From Cellulomonas sp. (GTDB taxonomy: Bacteria > Actinomycetota > Actinomycetes > Actinomycetales > Cellulomonadaceae): a stretch of 64,000 bases of DNA. The stretch's first letter is position 1, and each line of letters begins with the position of its first letter. The position numbers were made by a program, and so were the translations under genes. The notes under the pieces are model-generated. The model saw only the letters and a list, made by a program, of their open reading frames with translations, had not been told where the DNA came from and did no database searches. The DNA lies in NCBI RefSeq assembly GCF_015234515.1, contig NZ_JADGMY010000016.1, positions 62,413 through 126,412 on the forward strand. The letters run 5' to 3'. Shown piece by piece: positions 16,894-25,818 of the stretch.

Positions 16894-19800
16894 CTACCCG
16901 TCGAGCACGGCGACGCTCGCCAGGCTCTTGCGGACGAACCGCGTGCGGCACACCGGGCTGAAGCCCGAGGCCGTGACGGCCACCGAGTAGCTGCCGGGCA
17001 CCGCGGTGCGGGGGTAGCTGCCGGTGAGGACGCCGGGCGTCGCCGTGCGCTGCCCGGGTCGCGGGTCGACGAAGGTGCCGTGCCCGGGGGCCACGACGCC
17101 GTGCGTCCGCCGACCACCCACGGTCGTGCCGACGCCGACGCTCGTGCTGCCGGGCCGCAGCGGACGGCCGGGCTGGAACGTCCGTGCACCGAGCGTGAAC
17201 CGGTCGACGCGCGGCGCGAGGATGTCCTGACCGTCGGCGGCCTTCAGCTCACCGCGCAGCAGCACGAGCTGCGCGAGGTGGGCGCGGGCCGTGTCCGGCT
17301 CGCCGTCGGCGAGGAACTTCTCGGGCAGACGCACCTGGGAGAGGCGGTCCCGGTACCGGTCGACGAGGTCGCGGGTGGCCGCCACCGGCGCCGCGACCGT
17401 CGCCGCGACCTTGACGCCGTCCAGCCCGCCGAGGCGGTCCGCGACCGTCGTCATCAGGCCGATCGCGTCGCCGGCGACCAGCCGGGTCGGGACGTCGAGC
17501 CGCAGGCCCAGGGGCGAGCGGACGAACCCGCCGACGGTGTACGGCGTGTGCCGACGGCGGTCCGTGGCGACCTCGACCGTCCAGAGGCCCGGCTCCGGGT
17601 CCTGGATCGTGAAGCTCACGTAGCCGTCGCCCGCGTTGCGCAGGACCTCGGTCGCCGACCTGGGCAGCCACCGCCCGCCGGGCGAGCGCAGCCGCACGGC
17701 GATCTGGCCGTCACCCCGCGGCTCGCGGGGCACGAACCGCAGCGACGTGTCGTGCCACGCGACGGTGAACACCACCGACTCGGCGCACCCGTCGACCCAG
17801 CCCGTCACCTGCGACACCGACGCGGTCGACGACTCGTTGACGATGACGCCGTCGCCGGTCACCTCGCCCCGGATGTAGTTGTAGATCTCGAAGAGGTCGT
17901 CGATCGTCGGCATGTAGTAGTACCGGCCGTCGGTGTCGTCCGCGAGCTGCGCCAGCAGCGTCTGGTCCGACGCCGGCCCCATCGCGCACGTGTAGATCGG
18001 CAGGCCCGACGGCAGCGCGACCGCGGCGTCGACCGCCGAGGGCTTGGCCGGGTTCGACGGGTCGCACCCCTTGTTGTCGTAGCCGTCGGACAGCAGCACC
18101 ATGGCCCGCCGTGTCCCGGCGGCGAGCATGCTCCCTGCCGTCTCGATGCCTGCGCCCATGAACGTGCACCCGCCGAACCCGATGGCGTCGACCGCCGCGG
18201 CGGCCGCGTCGCGCGTCGACTGGTCGACGATCGCCTGGGGCGCCCCGGTGCCCGGGTACTCCTCGTCACCCGAGTCCCCGAAGCTGACGACCCCGACGGA
18301 GTCGTCGACGCCCAGCAGGTCGATGAACTGCCGGGACGTCTGGCGGGTGATGTCGACGTAGCCGAAGGTCTCCATGGAGCCCGAGCGGTCGATCACCGCC
18401 ACCACCTTCACCGGGTCGGCCGCGGGGACCTCGGCGTTGTCGATGACCAGGGCGAAGTCCTGCCAGGGTCCCGCGACGTCCGTCCGGGCGGACGCTGCGA
18501 GGTTCGCCGCGACGACGGTGACCTCGTAGACGCCCGTCGGGTCCTGGATGACCGCTCCCTCGATGGTGTTGAGGTCGTCCGCCGAGCCGCCCGTCGTGGA
18601 GAAGGCGCCCGTGAACACGTTGCCGCGGAACACCTGCCCGGAGTCGACGTGCCGGATCTCGAGGTCGAGGTCGTTGACGAGGGCGGGGCTCGCGCCGACG
18701 GCACCCGCGGCGTCGGACCACGTCAGCGTGACCCGCAGCGGGAGCCCTGCGACGGCGGGCGCCACGCGGATCGTGTACTCCTGACCCGTCGCCGTGAACG
18801 CCTGGCGCTGGTCGACGAAGATCTTCGGTCCACGGTCGGAGGCGGGCGACTGCAGCAGTGCGTTCTCGATCGAGACGCGCCCCCACCCCACGTCGTTGTT
18901 GGGCCCGGCCGCGGTGGTGCCGCCCGCGCCGTCCGTCCCCCCGGCGACCGGCTCGGCGCTCGAGACCAGCAGCGCCTTGACCAGCGCGGGGCTCGGGGTC
19001 TTGCCGATGCGCGTCTGACGCCACCAGTCGATGAGCAGCGCCGCGCTGCCCGCCACGTGGGGTGCCGCCATGGACGTGCCGGACATGGGTGCGTGCACCG
19101 CGTGCAGGGTGCCGCCGGTGTCCGTGTACGGACCGCTGCGGAACCCGACGGGGCTGTAGGTGGAGATGATGTCGGTCCCCGGTGCGACGACCGTCGGCAG
19201 CAGCCGGCCGTCGGCCGCGGGGCCGCGCGAGGAGGTCCCCGCAAGGCCCCGGATGTCGTCGGGGGCCGTCATCTCCGCGGGACGCGCGTTGAGCGAGTTG
19301 CCCACGAGGATCGCGTTCTTCGTGCTCTTGGTGACCGTGCCGGGGTTCGGGCCGCTGTTGCCGGTCGAGAACACCACGACGAGGGGCGTCTGGTCGGTCG
19401 CCGTCGCGTCGGCGTCGCGGACCCCGAGGTCCACCGTGCGGTCGTCCGCGGAGTACACGGGGCCGTTCATCGCCCACGAGTTGTTCATGACGTCGCCGCC
19501 CTGCAGCGCCGACTGCTGCACGCGCGCCGCGACCGTGCCGCCGAGCTCGACGAGCCCGACGGTGGCACCCGGCGCCACGCCCTGTCCCAGCAGGAACCCC
19601 TGGGGGTCCGCCGCGCCCGAGCCGCCGTCACCTGCGGCGATGCCGGCGACGTGCGTCCCGTGCCCGTCGGTGTCCGCACCGACGACCGCCGCTCCGGCGG
19701 AGTCGACGACGAACCCCAGGCGACCGGCGAGATCGGGGTGGACGGTCGCGGGGTCGTTGGTGTCGATGCCGGTGTCGCACACCGCGATCGTGACGCCGGA

Positions 19801-20649
19801 GCCGTCGACACCGAGCGCGGCGAGGTTCGCGCCGTAGCCCGTGTTGGGCAGCGTCGTCGGCGGAGCCGTGGCGTCGAGGTCCTCCATGACGATCTGCGAG
19901 CTGCGCTCGTCCTCCAGGACGGGTGTGTGCACGGCGTCGATCCACCGCACGTCGTCGTGCGCGGCGAGCGTGGGCAACGCCTCGGTGGGCAGCGTCGCGC
20001 TGATGCTGCGGAAGGCGTCGGACGACTGCGGCGCGACCGCCAGCACGGTCCCGCCCGAGGTGATCACGAGGGCCGCGACGTCGTCGACGTCGCCGTCGGC
20101 GGCCACCCCGATGTCGACGGACTTGACGGGGCCCAGGCCGCGGTCCTTGCCCACGTCCGGGTCGCCACGGAGCAGGTCCGGGTTGACCTTCCAGGCCGGG
20201 GCCAGCGGACCGGTCCACTCGACGAACGGGAGGGCCGCCGCGGCGGCCACCGTCGCGGCGTCGCCACGCACGTAGTAGGCGTGCGGGCCGACGGCCTCGA
20301 CCACCTGCAGGCCCTGCTCGGCGAGCGTCGCCAGCCACGACTCCTGCACAGGCCCGACGAGCTGGACCAGGTGGTTGACGGTTCCGGTGTCCTCGACCGA
20401 CGTGAAGCCCGGCGGTGCCGGCGGGAGCTGGCCGCCGGAGGTGTCGATCTCGTACGAGAACAGCCGGATGGTGTGGGGGTCGCGCACCGCCTTGACGCGC
20501 CACCCCTCCCGCTCGAGCCGCGCGACCTGACGCTCGTCGACGTCGACCACGTAGCCGTGGTCGAGCACGCCGACGACGGCGACCTCGTCGGTCTCGACGA
20601 CCGACCTCCCTGCGTCCGTCCGATGGACGATGACATGACGTGCAGACAT
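16894..20649 (-). CDS. Subtilisin-family (S8) protease fused to a VWA domain
   Basis: 1251 aa from the ATG at 20649; upstream extensions are arginine-rich and implausible. No signal peptide is visible at the N-terminus (MSARHVIVHRTDAGRS). An N-terminal region of ~280 residues precedes the catalytic domain, with Asp292 (VCDTGID), His330 (GHGTHVAG), the oxyanion Asn in STGNSGP, and Ser526 (SGTSMAAPHVAG). A KP-43-like beta domain with LVNDLDLEI follows. A VWA domain starts near 747 with the metal site DRSGSM (Asp754). The last ~200 residues are beta-rich and Ig-like. The protease looks intact. Export without a visible signal is unexplained: either it acts inside the cell or it uses a non-classical route. 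Confidence 0.92.
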   Translation of the reverse strand: MSARHVIVHRTDAGRSVVETDEVAVVGVLDHGYVVDVDERQVARLEREGWRVKAVRDPHTIRLFSYEIDTSGGQLPPAPPGFTSVEDTGTVNHLVQLVGPVQESWLATLAEQGLQVVEAVGPHAYYVRGDAATVAAAAALPFVEWTGPLAPAWKVNPDLLRGDPDVGKDRGLGPVKSVDIGVAADGDVDDVAALVITSGGTVLAVAPQSSDAFRSISATLPTEALPTLAAHDDVRWIDAVHTPVLEDERSSQIVMEDLDATAPPTTLPNTGYGANLAALGVDGSGVTIAVCDTGIDTNDPATVHPDLAGRLGFVVDSAGAAVVGADTDGHGTHVAGIAAGDGGSGAADPQGFLLGQGVAPGATVGLVELGGTVAARVQQSALQGGDVMNNSWAMNGPVYSADDRTVDLGVRDADATATDQTPLVVVFSTGNSGPNPGTVTKSTKNAILVGNSLNARPAEMTAPDDIRGLAGTSSRGPAADGRLLPTVVAPGTDIISTYSPVGFRSGPYTDTGGTLHAVHAPMSGTSMAAPHVAGSAALLIDWWRQTRIGKTPSPALVKALLVSSAEPVAGGTDGAGGTTAAGPNNDVGWGRVSIENALLQSPASDRGPKIFVDQRQAFTATGQEYTIRVAPAVAGLPLRVTLTWSDAAGAVGASPALVNDLDLEIRHVDSGQVFRGNVFTGAFSTTGGSADDLNTIEGAVIQDPTGVYEVTVVAANLAASARTDVAGPWQDFALVIDNAEVPAADPVKVVAVIDRSGSMETFGYVDITRQTSRQFIDLLGVDDSVGVVSFGDSGDEEYPGTGAPQAIVDQSTRDAAAAAVDAIGFGGCTFMGAGIETAGSMLAAGTRRAMVLLSDGYDNKGCDPSNPAKPSAVDAAVALPSGLPIYTCAMGPASDQTLLAQLADDTDGRYYYMPTIDDLFEIYNYIRGEVTGDGVIVNESSTASVSQVTGWVDGCAESVVFTVAWHDTSLRFVPREPRGDGQIAVRLRSPGGRWLPRSATEVLRNAGDGYVSFTIQDPEPGLWTVEVATDRRRHTPYTVGGFVRSPLGLRLDVPTRLVAGDAIGLMTTVADRLGGLDGVKVAATVAAPVAATRDLVDRYRDRLSQVRLPEKFLADGEPDTARAHLAQLVLLRGELKAADGQDILAPRVDRFTLGARTFQPGRPLRPGSTSVGVGTTVGGRRTHGVVAPGHGTFVDPRPGQRTATPGVLTGSYPRTAVPGSYSVAVTASGFSPVCRTRFVRKSLASVAVLDG

Positions 20650-20816
20650 CTCGATGACCCCCACTGCGATACACAGACCTGCTCGACGCCGGCGGCGCCT
20701 GACACGACAAGGGCGGGCGGGACGCCCCGCGAGATACCCGCGGGCCAGGGCTGCACCCGGGTGATCACCGCGCCCGAGGCGGTGCGCGTGTCGGTGGTCG
20801 GGTGCACGATGCGCAG

Positions 20817-21218
20817 ATGGCACACGTCGAACGCCTCCGTCCCGACGGGCTCGTGCGGAGCCCCGCCTTCAGCCACGTCGCGGTGGTCCCGCCCGGCGCG
20901 ACGACGATCTACGTCGGCGGCCAGGACGCCGTCGACGCCGACGGCAGGCTCGTCGGCGAGGGCGACGTCGCCGCGCAGGCGGTGCGCGCGGTCGAGAACG
21001 TCCGCACCGCCCTGGCGGCGGCCGGCGCGACGTTCGCCGACGTCGTCCAGTGGACCGTCCTGTTCGCCGACGGCGTCGACGTGAACGCCGCGTACGGCGC
21101 GATCGCGCCGCTCATCGCGTCGGACGACCCGGGGCTGGTCGTCGCCGCCCGGGTGGCGGGGCTGGCCGTGCCGGGTGCTCTCGTGGAGGTGAGTGCGATC
21201 GCCGCCGTCGTGCGCTGA
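20817..21218 (+). CDS. RidA-family (YjgF) protein
   Basis: 133 aa. The ATG at 20817 is chosen; another ATG lies five codons upstream. It has the RidA fold sequence: IYVGGQDAVDADGRLVGEGDVAAQAVRAVENVRTAL and a C-terminal VPGALVEVSAIAAV in place of the usual R(A)...VEIE. RidA proteins remove reactive enamine/imine intermediates. The C-terminal Arg and Glu of active RidA are not evident in this stretch, so this may be a divergent paralogue. It is divergent from the protease gene, with a 167-bp gap. Confidence 0.83.
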   Translation: MAHVERLRPDGLVRSPAFSHVAVVPPGATTIYVGGQDAVDADGRLVGEGDVAAQAVRAVENVRTALAAAGATFADVVQWTVLFADGVDVNAAYGAIAPLIASDDPGLVVAARVAGLAVPGALVEVSAIAAVVR

Positions 21219-21298
21219 CGGCCGCGTCCGTGGGTGCGCGCCCCGACCGGCCGGCCCATCACGGCCTGCCGGTCACGCGGTCGAGCAGGACGCGGCCG
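21219..21298. repeat. Long-range inverted repeat between ridA-like and PPOX genes
   Basis: CGGCCGCGTCC (21219-21229) and GGACGCGGCCG (21288-21298) are perfect 11-bp inverted arms about 58 nt apart. The left arm abuts the RidA stop. Several GGCC/GGC/CCGG pairings lie in the loop. This may be terminator structure. The right arm ends where the -10 box of the next gene begins. Confidence 0.4.
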
Positions 21299-21304
21299 TA
21301 GGGT
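21299..21304 (+). promoter_or_regulatory. -10 box TAGGGT, leaderless start
   Basis: TAGGGT ends 6 nt before the ATG at 21311, with no ribosome site between, so transcription and translation probably start at the same base. Confidence 0.55.
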
Positions 21305-21310
21305 CGACGC

Positions 21311-21793
21311 ATGGCACGCAGCATCGCGACGACGACGACCGTCGACCTGGCCGGGCTCCTGGAGTTCGCACGGCCGCGGCACCACCTCATCCTCGTCACC
21401 ACGCGCGCGGACGGACGCCCGCAGGTGTCGCCGGTGAGCGGCGGGGTCGACGAGGCGGGCCGCATCGTCATCTCCACGTACCCGGACCGGGCCAAGACCC
21501 GCAACGCCGAGCGCGACCCGAGCGTCAGCGTGTGCGTGCTGTCGGACGAGTGGGACGGCCCCTGGGTGCAGGTCGACGGGCAGGCGGAGGTGCTGCACAT
21601 GCCGCAGGCCGAGGACGCGCTGGTCGACTACTTCCGCTGCATCGCGGGCGAGCACCCCGACTGGGACGAGTACCGCGCCGCGATGCGGCTGCAGGGCAAG
21701 AGCCTGATCCGGGTGACCCCGGAGCGCTGGGGCCCCCTGGCGACGGGCGGCTTCCCGGCCGACGTCGCGGCCCGCCTCGACGACCGGTCCTGA
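21311..21793 (+). CDS. PPOX-class flavin/F420-dependent oxidoreductase
   Basis: 160 aa, ATG start placed by a -10 box 6 nt upstream. It is a split-barrel PPOX-fold protein: HHLILVTTRADGRPQVSPVSGG near residue 25, then RIVISTYPDRAKTRNAERDPSVSVCVL, the pattern typical of actinobacterial F420- or FMN-binding reductases. The KTRN segment lies where these proteins bind the cofactor phosphate. The substrate is unknown. It is convergent with the XRE regulator gene, 27 bp apart. Confidence 0.85.
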   Translation: MARSIATTTTVDLAGLLEFARPRHHLILVTTRADGRPQVSPVSGGVDEAGRIVISTYPDRAKTRNAERDPSVSVCVLSDEWDGPWVQVDGQAEVLHMPQAEDALVDYFRCIAGEHPDWDEYRAAMRLQGKSLIRVTPERWGPLATGGFPADVAARLDDRS

Positions 21794-21820
21794 CCGCCCG
21801 CCCCCGGACCCACCGGCGGG

Positions 21821-22453
21821 TCAGCCCGGCGCGCCCGGGTGCACGATGAGCCACGTGGCGACCGTGGTCTCGTCCGACCGGTTGCTCAGGCGGTGCGGCG
21901 TGGTGCACGCGTAGGAGATGGTGTCGCCGGCGCGCAGGACGACGCGCTCGTCGGCGAAGTCGATCGTCAGCTCGCCGCGCACCACGGTGCCGATCTCGTA
22001 CCCGACGTGCGTGACGAGCTCGTGCTGACGCCCCGCGACGGTGTGCGGCGGGTAGGTGGACTCGAAGAAGTCGACGTCGTGCGAGACGCCGGGTGACAGG
22101 CGCCGGTACACGACGCCGCCCTCGAGGGTGACGGACTCCACCTCGACCGCTCGCCGCACGACGTAACCGTCGGGCACGGGCGTCGACAGCTCGACGTCGG
22201 GGGTGCCCGACGTGCCGCCGAAGACGTCGACGAGCGTCGCGTCGACCGCCGTGACGAGCTCGAACAGCCGGTTGACCGACGGCCGCAGCACCCCGCGCTC
22301 GATCTGGGAGACGGCACTGGCCGAGATCCCGAGGCGGCCGCCGACCTCCCGCAGCGTGAGCCCGCGGCCCTCGCGCAGCTCGCGCAGGCGCGCACCGAGC
22401 TGCTCGGCGTCGAAGGACGCCAGCAGGCTCCCGGCGTCCGGCGCGGCACTCAC
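21821..22453 (-). CDS. XRE-cupin transcriptional regulator
   Basis: 210 aa from the GTG at 22453. An ATG five codons earlier (22468) would put the AGGAGG inside the gene, whereas from the GTG it sits 6 nt upstream, so GTG is preferred. The HTH (LRELREGRGLTLREVGGRLGISASAVSQIERG) occupies ~20-75. A C-terminal cupin (~125-205) includes HELVTHVGYEIGTVVRGEL. This class senses a small molecule in the cupin and usually represses neighbouring transport or catabolic genes. It is divergent from the NCS1 permease gene. The space between holds two spaced TTCAC-type inverted repeats. Confidence 0.88.
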   Translation of the reverse strand: MSAAPDAGSLLASFDAEQLGARLRELREGRGLTLREVGGRLGISASAVSQIERGVLRPSVNRLFELVTAVDATLVDVFGGTSGTPDVELSTPVPDGYVVRRAVEVESVTLEGGVVYRRLSPGVSHDVDFFESTYPPHTVAGRQHELVTHVGYEIGTVVRGELTIDFADERVVLRAGDTISYACTTPHRLSNRSDETTVATWLIVHPGAPG

Positions 22454-22480
22454 GGCGGTCCTCCTCATCGTCCGTTACAC

Positions 22481-22498
22481 GTGAAGCGGGAAGTTCAC
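22481..22498. promoter_or_regulatory. Inverted repeat operator, site 1
   Basis: GTGAA-N8-TTCAC. It is the same half-site and spacer length as the second site 40 bp away, which is about four helical turns. It is likely bound by the XRE-cupin regulator, near its own start. Confidence 0.6.
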
Positions 22499-22520
22499 AC
22501 CGTCGAAACCCACCGGCGCA

Positions 22521-22540
22521 TGTGAAGTCATAGATTCACA
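22521..22540. promoter_or_regulatory. Inverted repeat operator, site 2, over a -10 box
   Basis: TGTGAA-N8-TTCACA is a perfect 6-bp inverted repeat. TAGATT at 22531-22536 fits a -10 box on the + strand, so binding here would block transcription toward the permease gene. Confidence 0.65.
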
Positions 22541-22700
22541 CATCGTCGCGTTCCTGCAGCCCCGGCTTCAGGTCCGCTCACGGTACGTGATCCGTCCACC
22601 CGCGGCCAGGGTGGACCCCCGGTCGGGTCACCGACCCACGGCACCCCGGTGCCCCGCGTCGCACACCACCCCTCCCGACGTCCCGAGTGCGAGGACCACC

Positions 22701-24356
22701 ATGACCGCTCCGCACGACCTCCCCGCCGTCGTCCCCGTGGACGCCACGGCCTCCGCCGCCCCGACCGCCACGGGCAAGCCGAACGACCTCGTCGAGGCCG
22801 CGGGCCTGCCCGTGGGCGCCGGCGAGATCAAGGCGACGTACGACCCGCGCCTGACCAACGAGGACCTCGCGCCGCTCACGAACCAGCGCTGGTCGTCGTA
22901 CAACATCTTCGCGTTCTGGATGTCCGACGTGCACAGCGTCGGCGGCTACGTCACCGCGGGGTCGCTGTTCGCGCTCGGCATCGCCTCCTGGCAGGTGCTG
23001 GTCGCGCTCGTCGTCGGCATCGTCATCGTCCAGGTGTTCTGCAACCTCGTCGCCAAGCCCAGCCAGAAGACGGGCGTGCCATACCCGGTCATCAACCGCG
23101 CCGTGTTCGGCGTGCTCGGCGCCAACATCCCCGCCGTCATCCGCGGCCTCATCGCGGTCGCCTGGTACGGCGTGCAGACGTTCCTCGCGGCCGAGGCGCT
23201 CAACATCATCTTCCTCAAGTTCGTCCCCGGCTCCGCGGCCCTGCTCGAGCCGTCGTTCGTCGGCCTGAACGCGCTCGGCTGGATCTCGTACGCGATCCTC
23301 TGGGTCGCGCAGGCGGCGCTGTTCTGGAACGGCATGGAGACGATCCGCCGCTTCATCGACTGGGCCGGGCCCGCGGTGTACGTCGTCATGATCGTCCTGG
23401 CGATCTACCTCGTCTCCGAGGCGGGCTGGGAGAACATCTCGCTGAACCTGTCCTCGGGCCCGCCGATGACGTTCGCCGCGTCGATCCCCGTGATGTTCTC
23501 CGCGATCGCGCTGGTCGTGTCCTACTTCTCCGGACCGATGCTCAACTTCGGTGACTTCGCGCGGTACGGGCGGTCGTTCACGGCGGTCAAGAGGGGCAAC
23601 TTCCTCGGGCTGCCGATCAACTTCCTGTTCTTCTCGCTGCTCACCGTCATCTGCGCGTCGGCGACCGTGCCCGTCTTCGGCGAGCTGATGACCGACCCCA
23701 TCAAGACCGTCGAGGCGATCGACACCCCGTTCGCGATCCTGCTCGGCGGCCTGACCTTCGTCACCGCGACCGTCGGCATCAACATCGTCGCCAACTTCAT
23801 CTCCCCCGCGTTCGACTTCTCCAACGTCTCCCCGCAGCGCATCTCGTGGCGCACCGGCGGCATGATCGCGGCCGTCGGCTCCGTGATCCTCACGCCGTGG
23901 AACTGGTACGCCAACGACGAGGCGATCCACTACACGCTCGGCGTGCTGGGCGCGCTCATCGGCCCGCTGTTCGGCATCCTCATCGCCGGGTACTACGTCA
24001 TCGGCAAGCAGCGCGTGCACGTCGACGACATGTTCACCATGGCCCCCACCGGCCGGTACTGGTACACCCGCGGGTACAACCGCAACGCGCTGGCGACCGT
24101 CGTCGGGTCGGGCCTGGTCGCCGTCGCCACGGCCGTCCTGCCCAAGCTTGCGGCGTCGCTCGGCCTGTTCGACGTCACGTGGATCGCGTCGTACTCGTGG
24201 TTCATCGGCTGCGGCCTCGGGTTCGCGATGTTCGTCTTCCTCGAGCGTCGCAACCCGCAGATCCCGACGCTCGACGCCTCCGACCCGCACGTGTCCGACG
24301 GCACCCAGGACGTCCCCGTGGTCGTCAGCCACCACGCCGAGCCCACGGGCTCCTGA
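22701..24356 (+). CDS. NCS1-family nucleobase/hydantoin/allantoin permease
   Basis: 551 aa, ATG with GAGG 8 nt upstream. It has about 12 hydrophobic segments. NCS1 signatures include LTNEDLAPLTNQRWSSYNIFAFWMSDVHSVGGYVTAG at the first helices, and the conserved PxxNFG-like FSGPMLNFGDFARYGRS. It imports a purine- or pyrimidine-derived ring such as allantoin, hydantoin or uracil together with a cation. The neighbouring racemase favours a hydantoin-like substrate. A 160-bp leader separates the -10 box at 22531 from the gene. Its stop is 8 bp before the racemase gene. Confidence 0.9.
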   Translation: MTAPHDLPAVVPVDATASAAPTATGKPNDLVEAAGLPVGAGEIKATYDPRLTNEDLAPLTNQRWSSYNIFAFWMSDVHSVGGYVTAGSLFALGIASWQVLVALVVGIVIVQVFCNLVAKPSQKTGVPYPVINRAVFGVLGANIPAVIRGLIAVAWYGVQTFLAAEALNIIFLKFVPGSAALLEPSFVGLNALGWISYAILWVAQAALFWNGMETIRRFIDWAGPAVYVVMIVLAIYLVSEAGWENISLNLSSGPPMTFAASIPVMFSAIALVVSYFSGPMLNFGDFARYGRSFTAVKRGNFLGLPINFLFFSLLTVICASATVPVFGELMTDPIKTVEAIDTPFAILLGGLTFVTATVGINIVANFISPAFDFSNVSPQRISWRTGGMIAAVGSVILTPWNWYANDEAIHYTLGVLGALIGPLFGILIAGYYVIGKQRVHVDDMFTMAPTGRYWYTRGYNRNALATVVGSGLVAVATAVLPKLAASLGLFDVTWIASYSWFIGCGLGFAMFVFLERRNPQIPTLDASDPHVSDGTQDVPVVVSHHAEPTGS

Positions 24357-24364
24357 GGCGCGTC

Positions 24365-25141
24365 GTGCACGACGACATCCGGATCCGGGTCGTCAACCCG
24401 AACACCACCCGGGCGATGACCGACCTCATCGGTCGGTCCGCCCGGGTGGTGGCCGGGCCCGGCGTGCACGTCGACGCCGTGCAGCCCACGACCGGGCCGG
24501 CCTCGGTCGAGAGCCACTACGAGGAGGCGCTGGCCGCGGTCGGCGTCCTCGAGCAGGTGCGCCTCGGCGAGGCCGCGGGGGTCGACGCGTACGTCGTCGC
24601 GTGCTTCGGGGACCCGGGGCTCGACGCGGCGCGCGAGCTCGCGCACGGCCCGGTGCTGGGGATCGCGGAGGCCGCGTTCCACGCCGCGGCGATGGTCGCG
24701 CGCCGGTTCAGCGTCGTGACGTCCCTGGGCCGCACCGCCGGACGCGCCCACGAGCTGCTCGACCGGTACGGGTTTGCCCGCGCGTGCGCCGCGGTGCACG
24801 CGTGCGAGATCCCGGTGCTGGCGCTCGAGGACCCGACGTCCGGGGCGCTCGAGCGCGTCACGGCCGCGTGCCGTGCGGCGGTCGAGGCCGACGACGTCGA
24901 CGCCGTGGTGCTCGGCTGCGCCGGGATGGCCGCGTTCACGGGGCGGATCTCCGACGCGATCGGGGTCCCGGTCGTCGACGGCGTGGCTGCGGCGACGACG
25001 TTCGCGGCCGCCCTCGTCCGCGCCGGCCTGCGCACGTCGACGCGCTCGGAGTACGCACCCCCGCCGCCCAAGGCGGTGCCCGGCCTGCTCGGCGGCTTCG
25101 CGATCACCTCACCCGCCGCGCTGGCGGCGGTCCCGCACTGA
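24365..25141 (+). CDS. Asp/Glu/hydantoin racemase family protein
   Basis: 258 aa, GTG start. It opens with IRVVNPNTTRAMTD, the substrate-binding segment of hydantoin racemases. The two catalytic cysteines are in place (VVACFGDPGLDAARE and VVLGCAGMA), so it should be active in two-base racemisation. It is co-directional with and 8 bp from the permease gene. Together they look like uptake and racemisation of hydantoin/allantoin-type compounds under the XRE-cupin regulator. No hydantoinase is in the window. Confidence 0.87.
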   Translation: MHDDIRIRVVNPNTTRAMTDLIGRSARVVAGPGVHVDAVQPTTGPASVESHYEEALAAVGVLEQVRLGEAAGVDAYVVACFGDPGLDAARELAHGPVLGIAEAAFHAAAMVARRFSVVTSLGRTAGRAHELLDRYGFARACAAVHACEIPVLALEDPTSGALERVTAACRAAVEADDVDAVVLGCAGMAAFTGRISDAIGVPVVDGVAAATTFAAALVRAGLRTSTRSEYAPPPPKAVPGLLGGFAITSPAALAAVPH

Positions 25142-25157
25142 GTCCCTCGGCGCCCCG

Positions 25158-25221
25158 GCCGCGAGACCGGGCTCCGGTCGCGCCTCACCCGTCGTGAGCC
25201 GCCCGAGCCCGGTCTCGCGGC
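25158..25221. repeat. Palindromic repeat family 2, copy 2
   Basis: Perfect 17-bp arms, GCCGCGAGACCGGGCTC (25158-25174) and its complement (25205-25221), enclose a smaller hairpin CTCAC-N5-GTGAG (25184-25198). It lies between the convergent racemase and thioesterase genes and probably stops transcription from both sides. Confidence 0.85.
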
Positions 25222-25246
25222 GCGCTCGTCCCACGACGTGGGCGCC

Positions 25247-25732
25247 TCACCAGGCGTGCAGGTCCGGCGACTCCCCCGGGAACGCCGCGAACGTCGCCCG
25301 CTCCTCGTCGGTGAACGGCCGCGACGTGTGCGTCGCACGGTCGAGCTGCACCATCCGCGAGCGCGCCCGCAGCGCGACCGCGCCGCCGGGCTCCTCGCCG
25401 TCGAGGATCTCGTACGCGAAGTCCACCGACGAGCGCCCCAGCCGCGGCACCCAGACCTCCACCACGACGGGCGCGGGGCGGAACCGGATGGGCGCGAGGT
25501 AGTCGATCTCGTGCTTGACCACGACCAGCATCGAGGCCGTCATCGCGCCGACCTCGTCGACCCCCATGCGGGGGAAGAGGGCGAACCGTGCGTCGTCGAG
25601 GTACCGCAGGAACGCCGCGTTGTTGACGTGGCCGAACAGGTCGACGTCGGACCAGCGCACCTGCATGACGACGCGACCGCGGCCGTGGTGGGGCGGCCGG
25701 GGCGTGAGGGTGAGGCCGGTCGTCTCGTCCAT
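25247..25732 (-). CDS. Acyl-CoA thioesterase, 4HBT fold
   Basis: 161 aa. The ATG at 25732 is chosen because a -10 box (TAACGT) lies 6 nt upstream; a GTG two codons earlier would touch that box. The hotdog motif RWSDVDLFGHVNNAAFLRYLDDARFALF contains the Asp and the HVNN typical of 4-hydroxybenzoyl-CoA thioesterases. It hydrolyses an unidentified acyl-CoA or acyl-ACP. Confidence 0.87.
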   Translation of the reverse strand: MDETTGLTLTPRPPHHGRGRVVMQVRWSDVDLFGHVNNAAFLRYLDDARFALFPRMGVDEVGAMTASMLVVVKHEIDYLAPIRFRPAPVVVEVWVPRLGRSSVDFAYEILDGEEPGGAVALRARSRMVQLDRATHTSRPFTDEERATFAAFPGESPDLHAW

Positions 25733-25738
25733 GCCCAC

Positions 25739-25744
25739 ACGTTA
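25739..25744 (-). promoter_or_regulatory. -10 box TAACGT, leaderless start
   Basis: On the minus strand TAACGT is followed by 6 nt and the ATG of the thioesterase gene, with no ribosome site. Confidence 0.55.
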
Positions 25745-25818
25745 CGTCGGGCGGGGCCGCGCTCGGTCGTCGCGTCGCCCGCTGGGCGCCGGACGCTCCC
25801 GGCGACGAGAATGCGACC

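Noticed and set aside
16781..16951. Extended start of the uridine-kinase-like gene
   Set aside because: It would cross the terminator hairpin and the end of the protease gene; the GTG at 16780 gives a normal-length protein.
20650..20823. N-terminal extension of the subtilisin gene that might hold a signal peptide
   Set aside because: The extension is Arg/His/Pro-rich with no hydrophobic core, and it overlaps the divergent RidA gene start.
15534..21218. Horizontally acquired island
   Set aside because: Base composition, GTG use and codon choice look the same as in the flanks, and no integrase, IS or direct repeats bound it.
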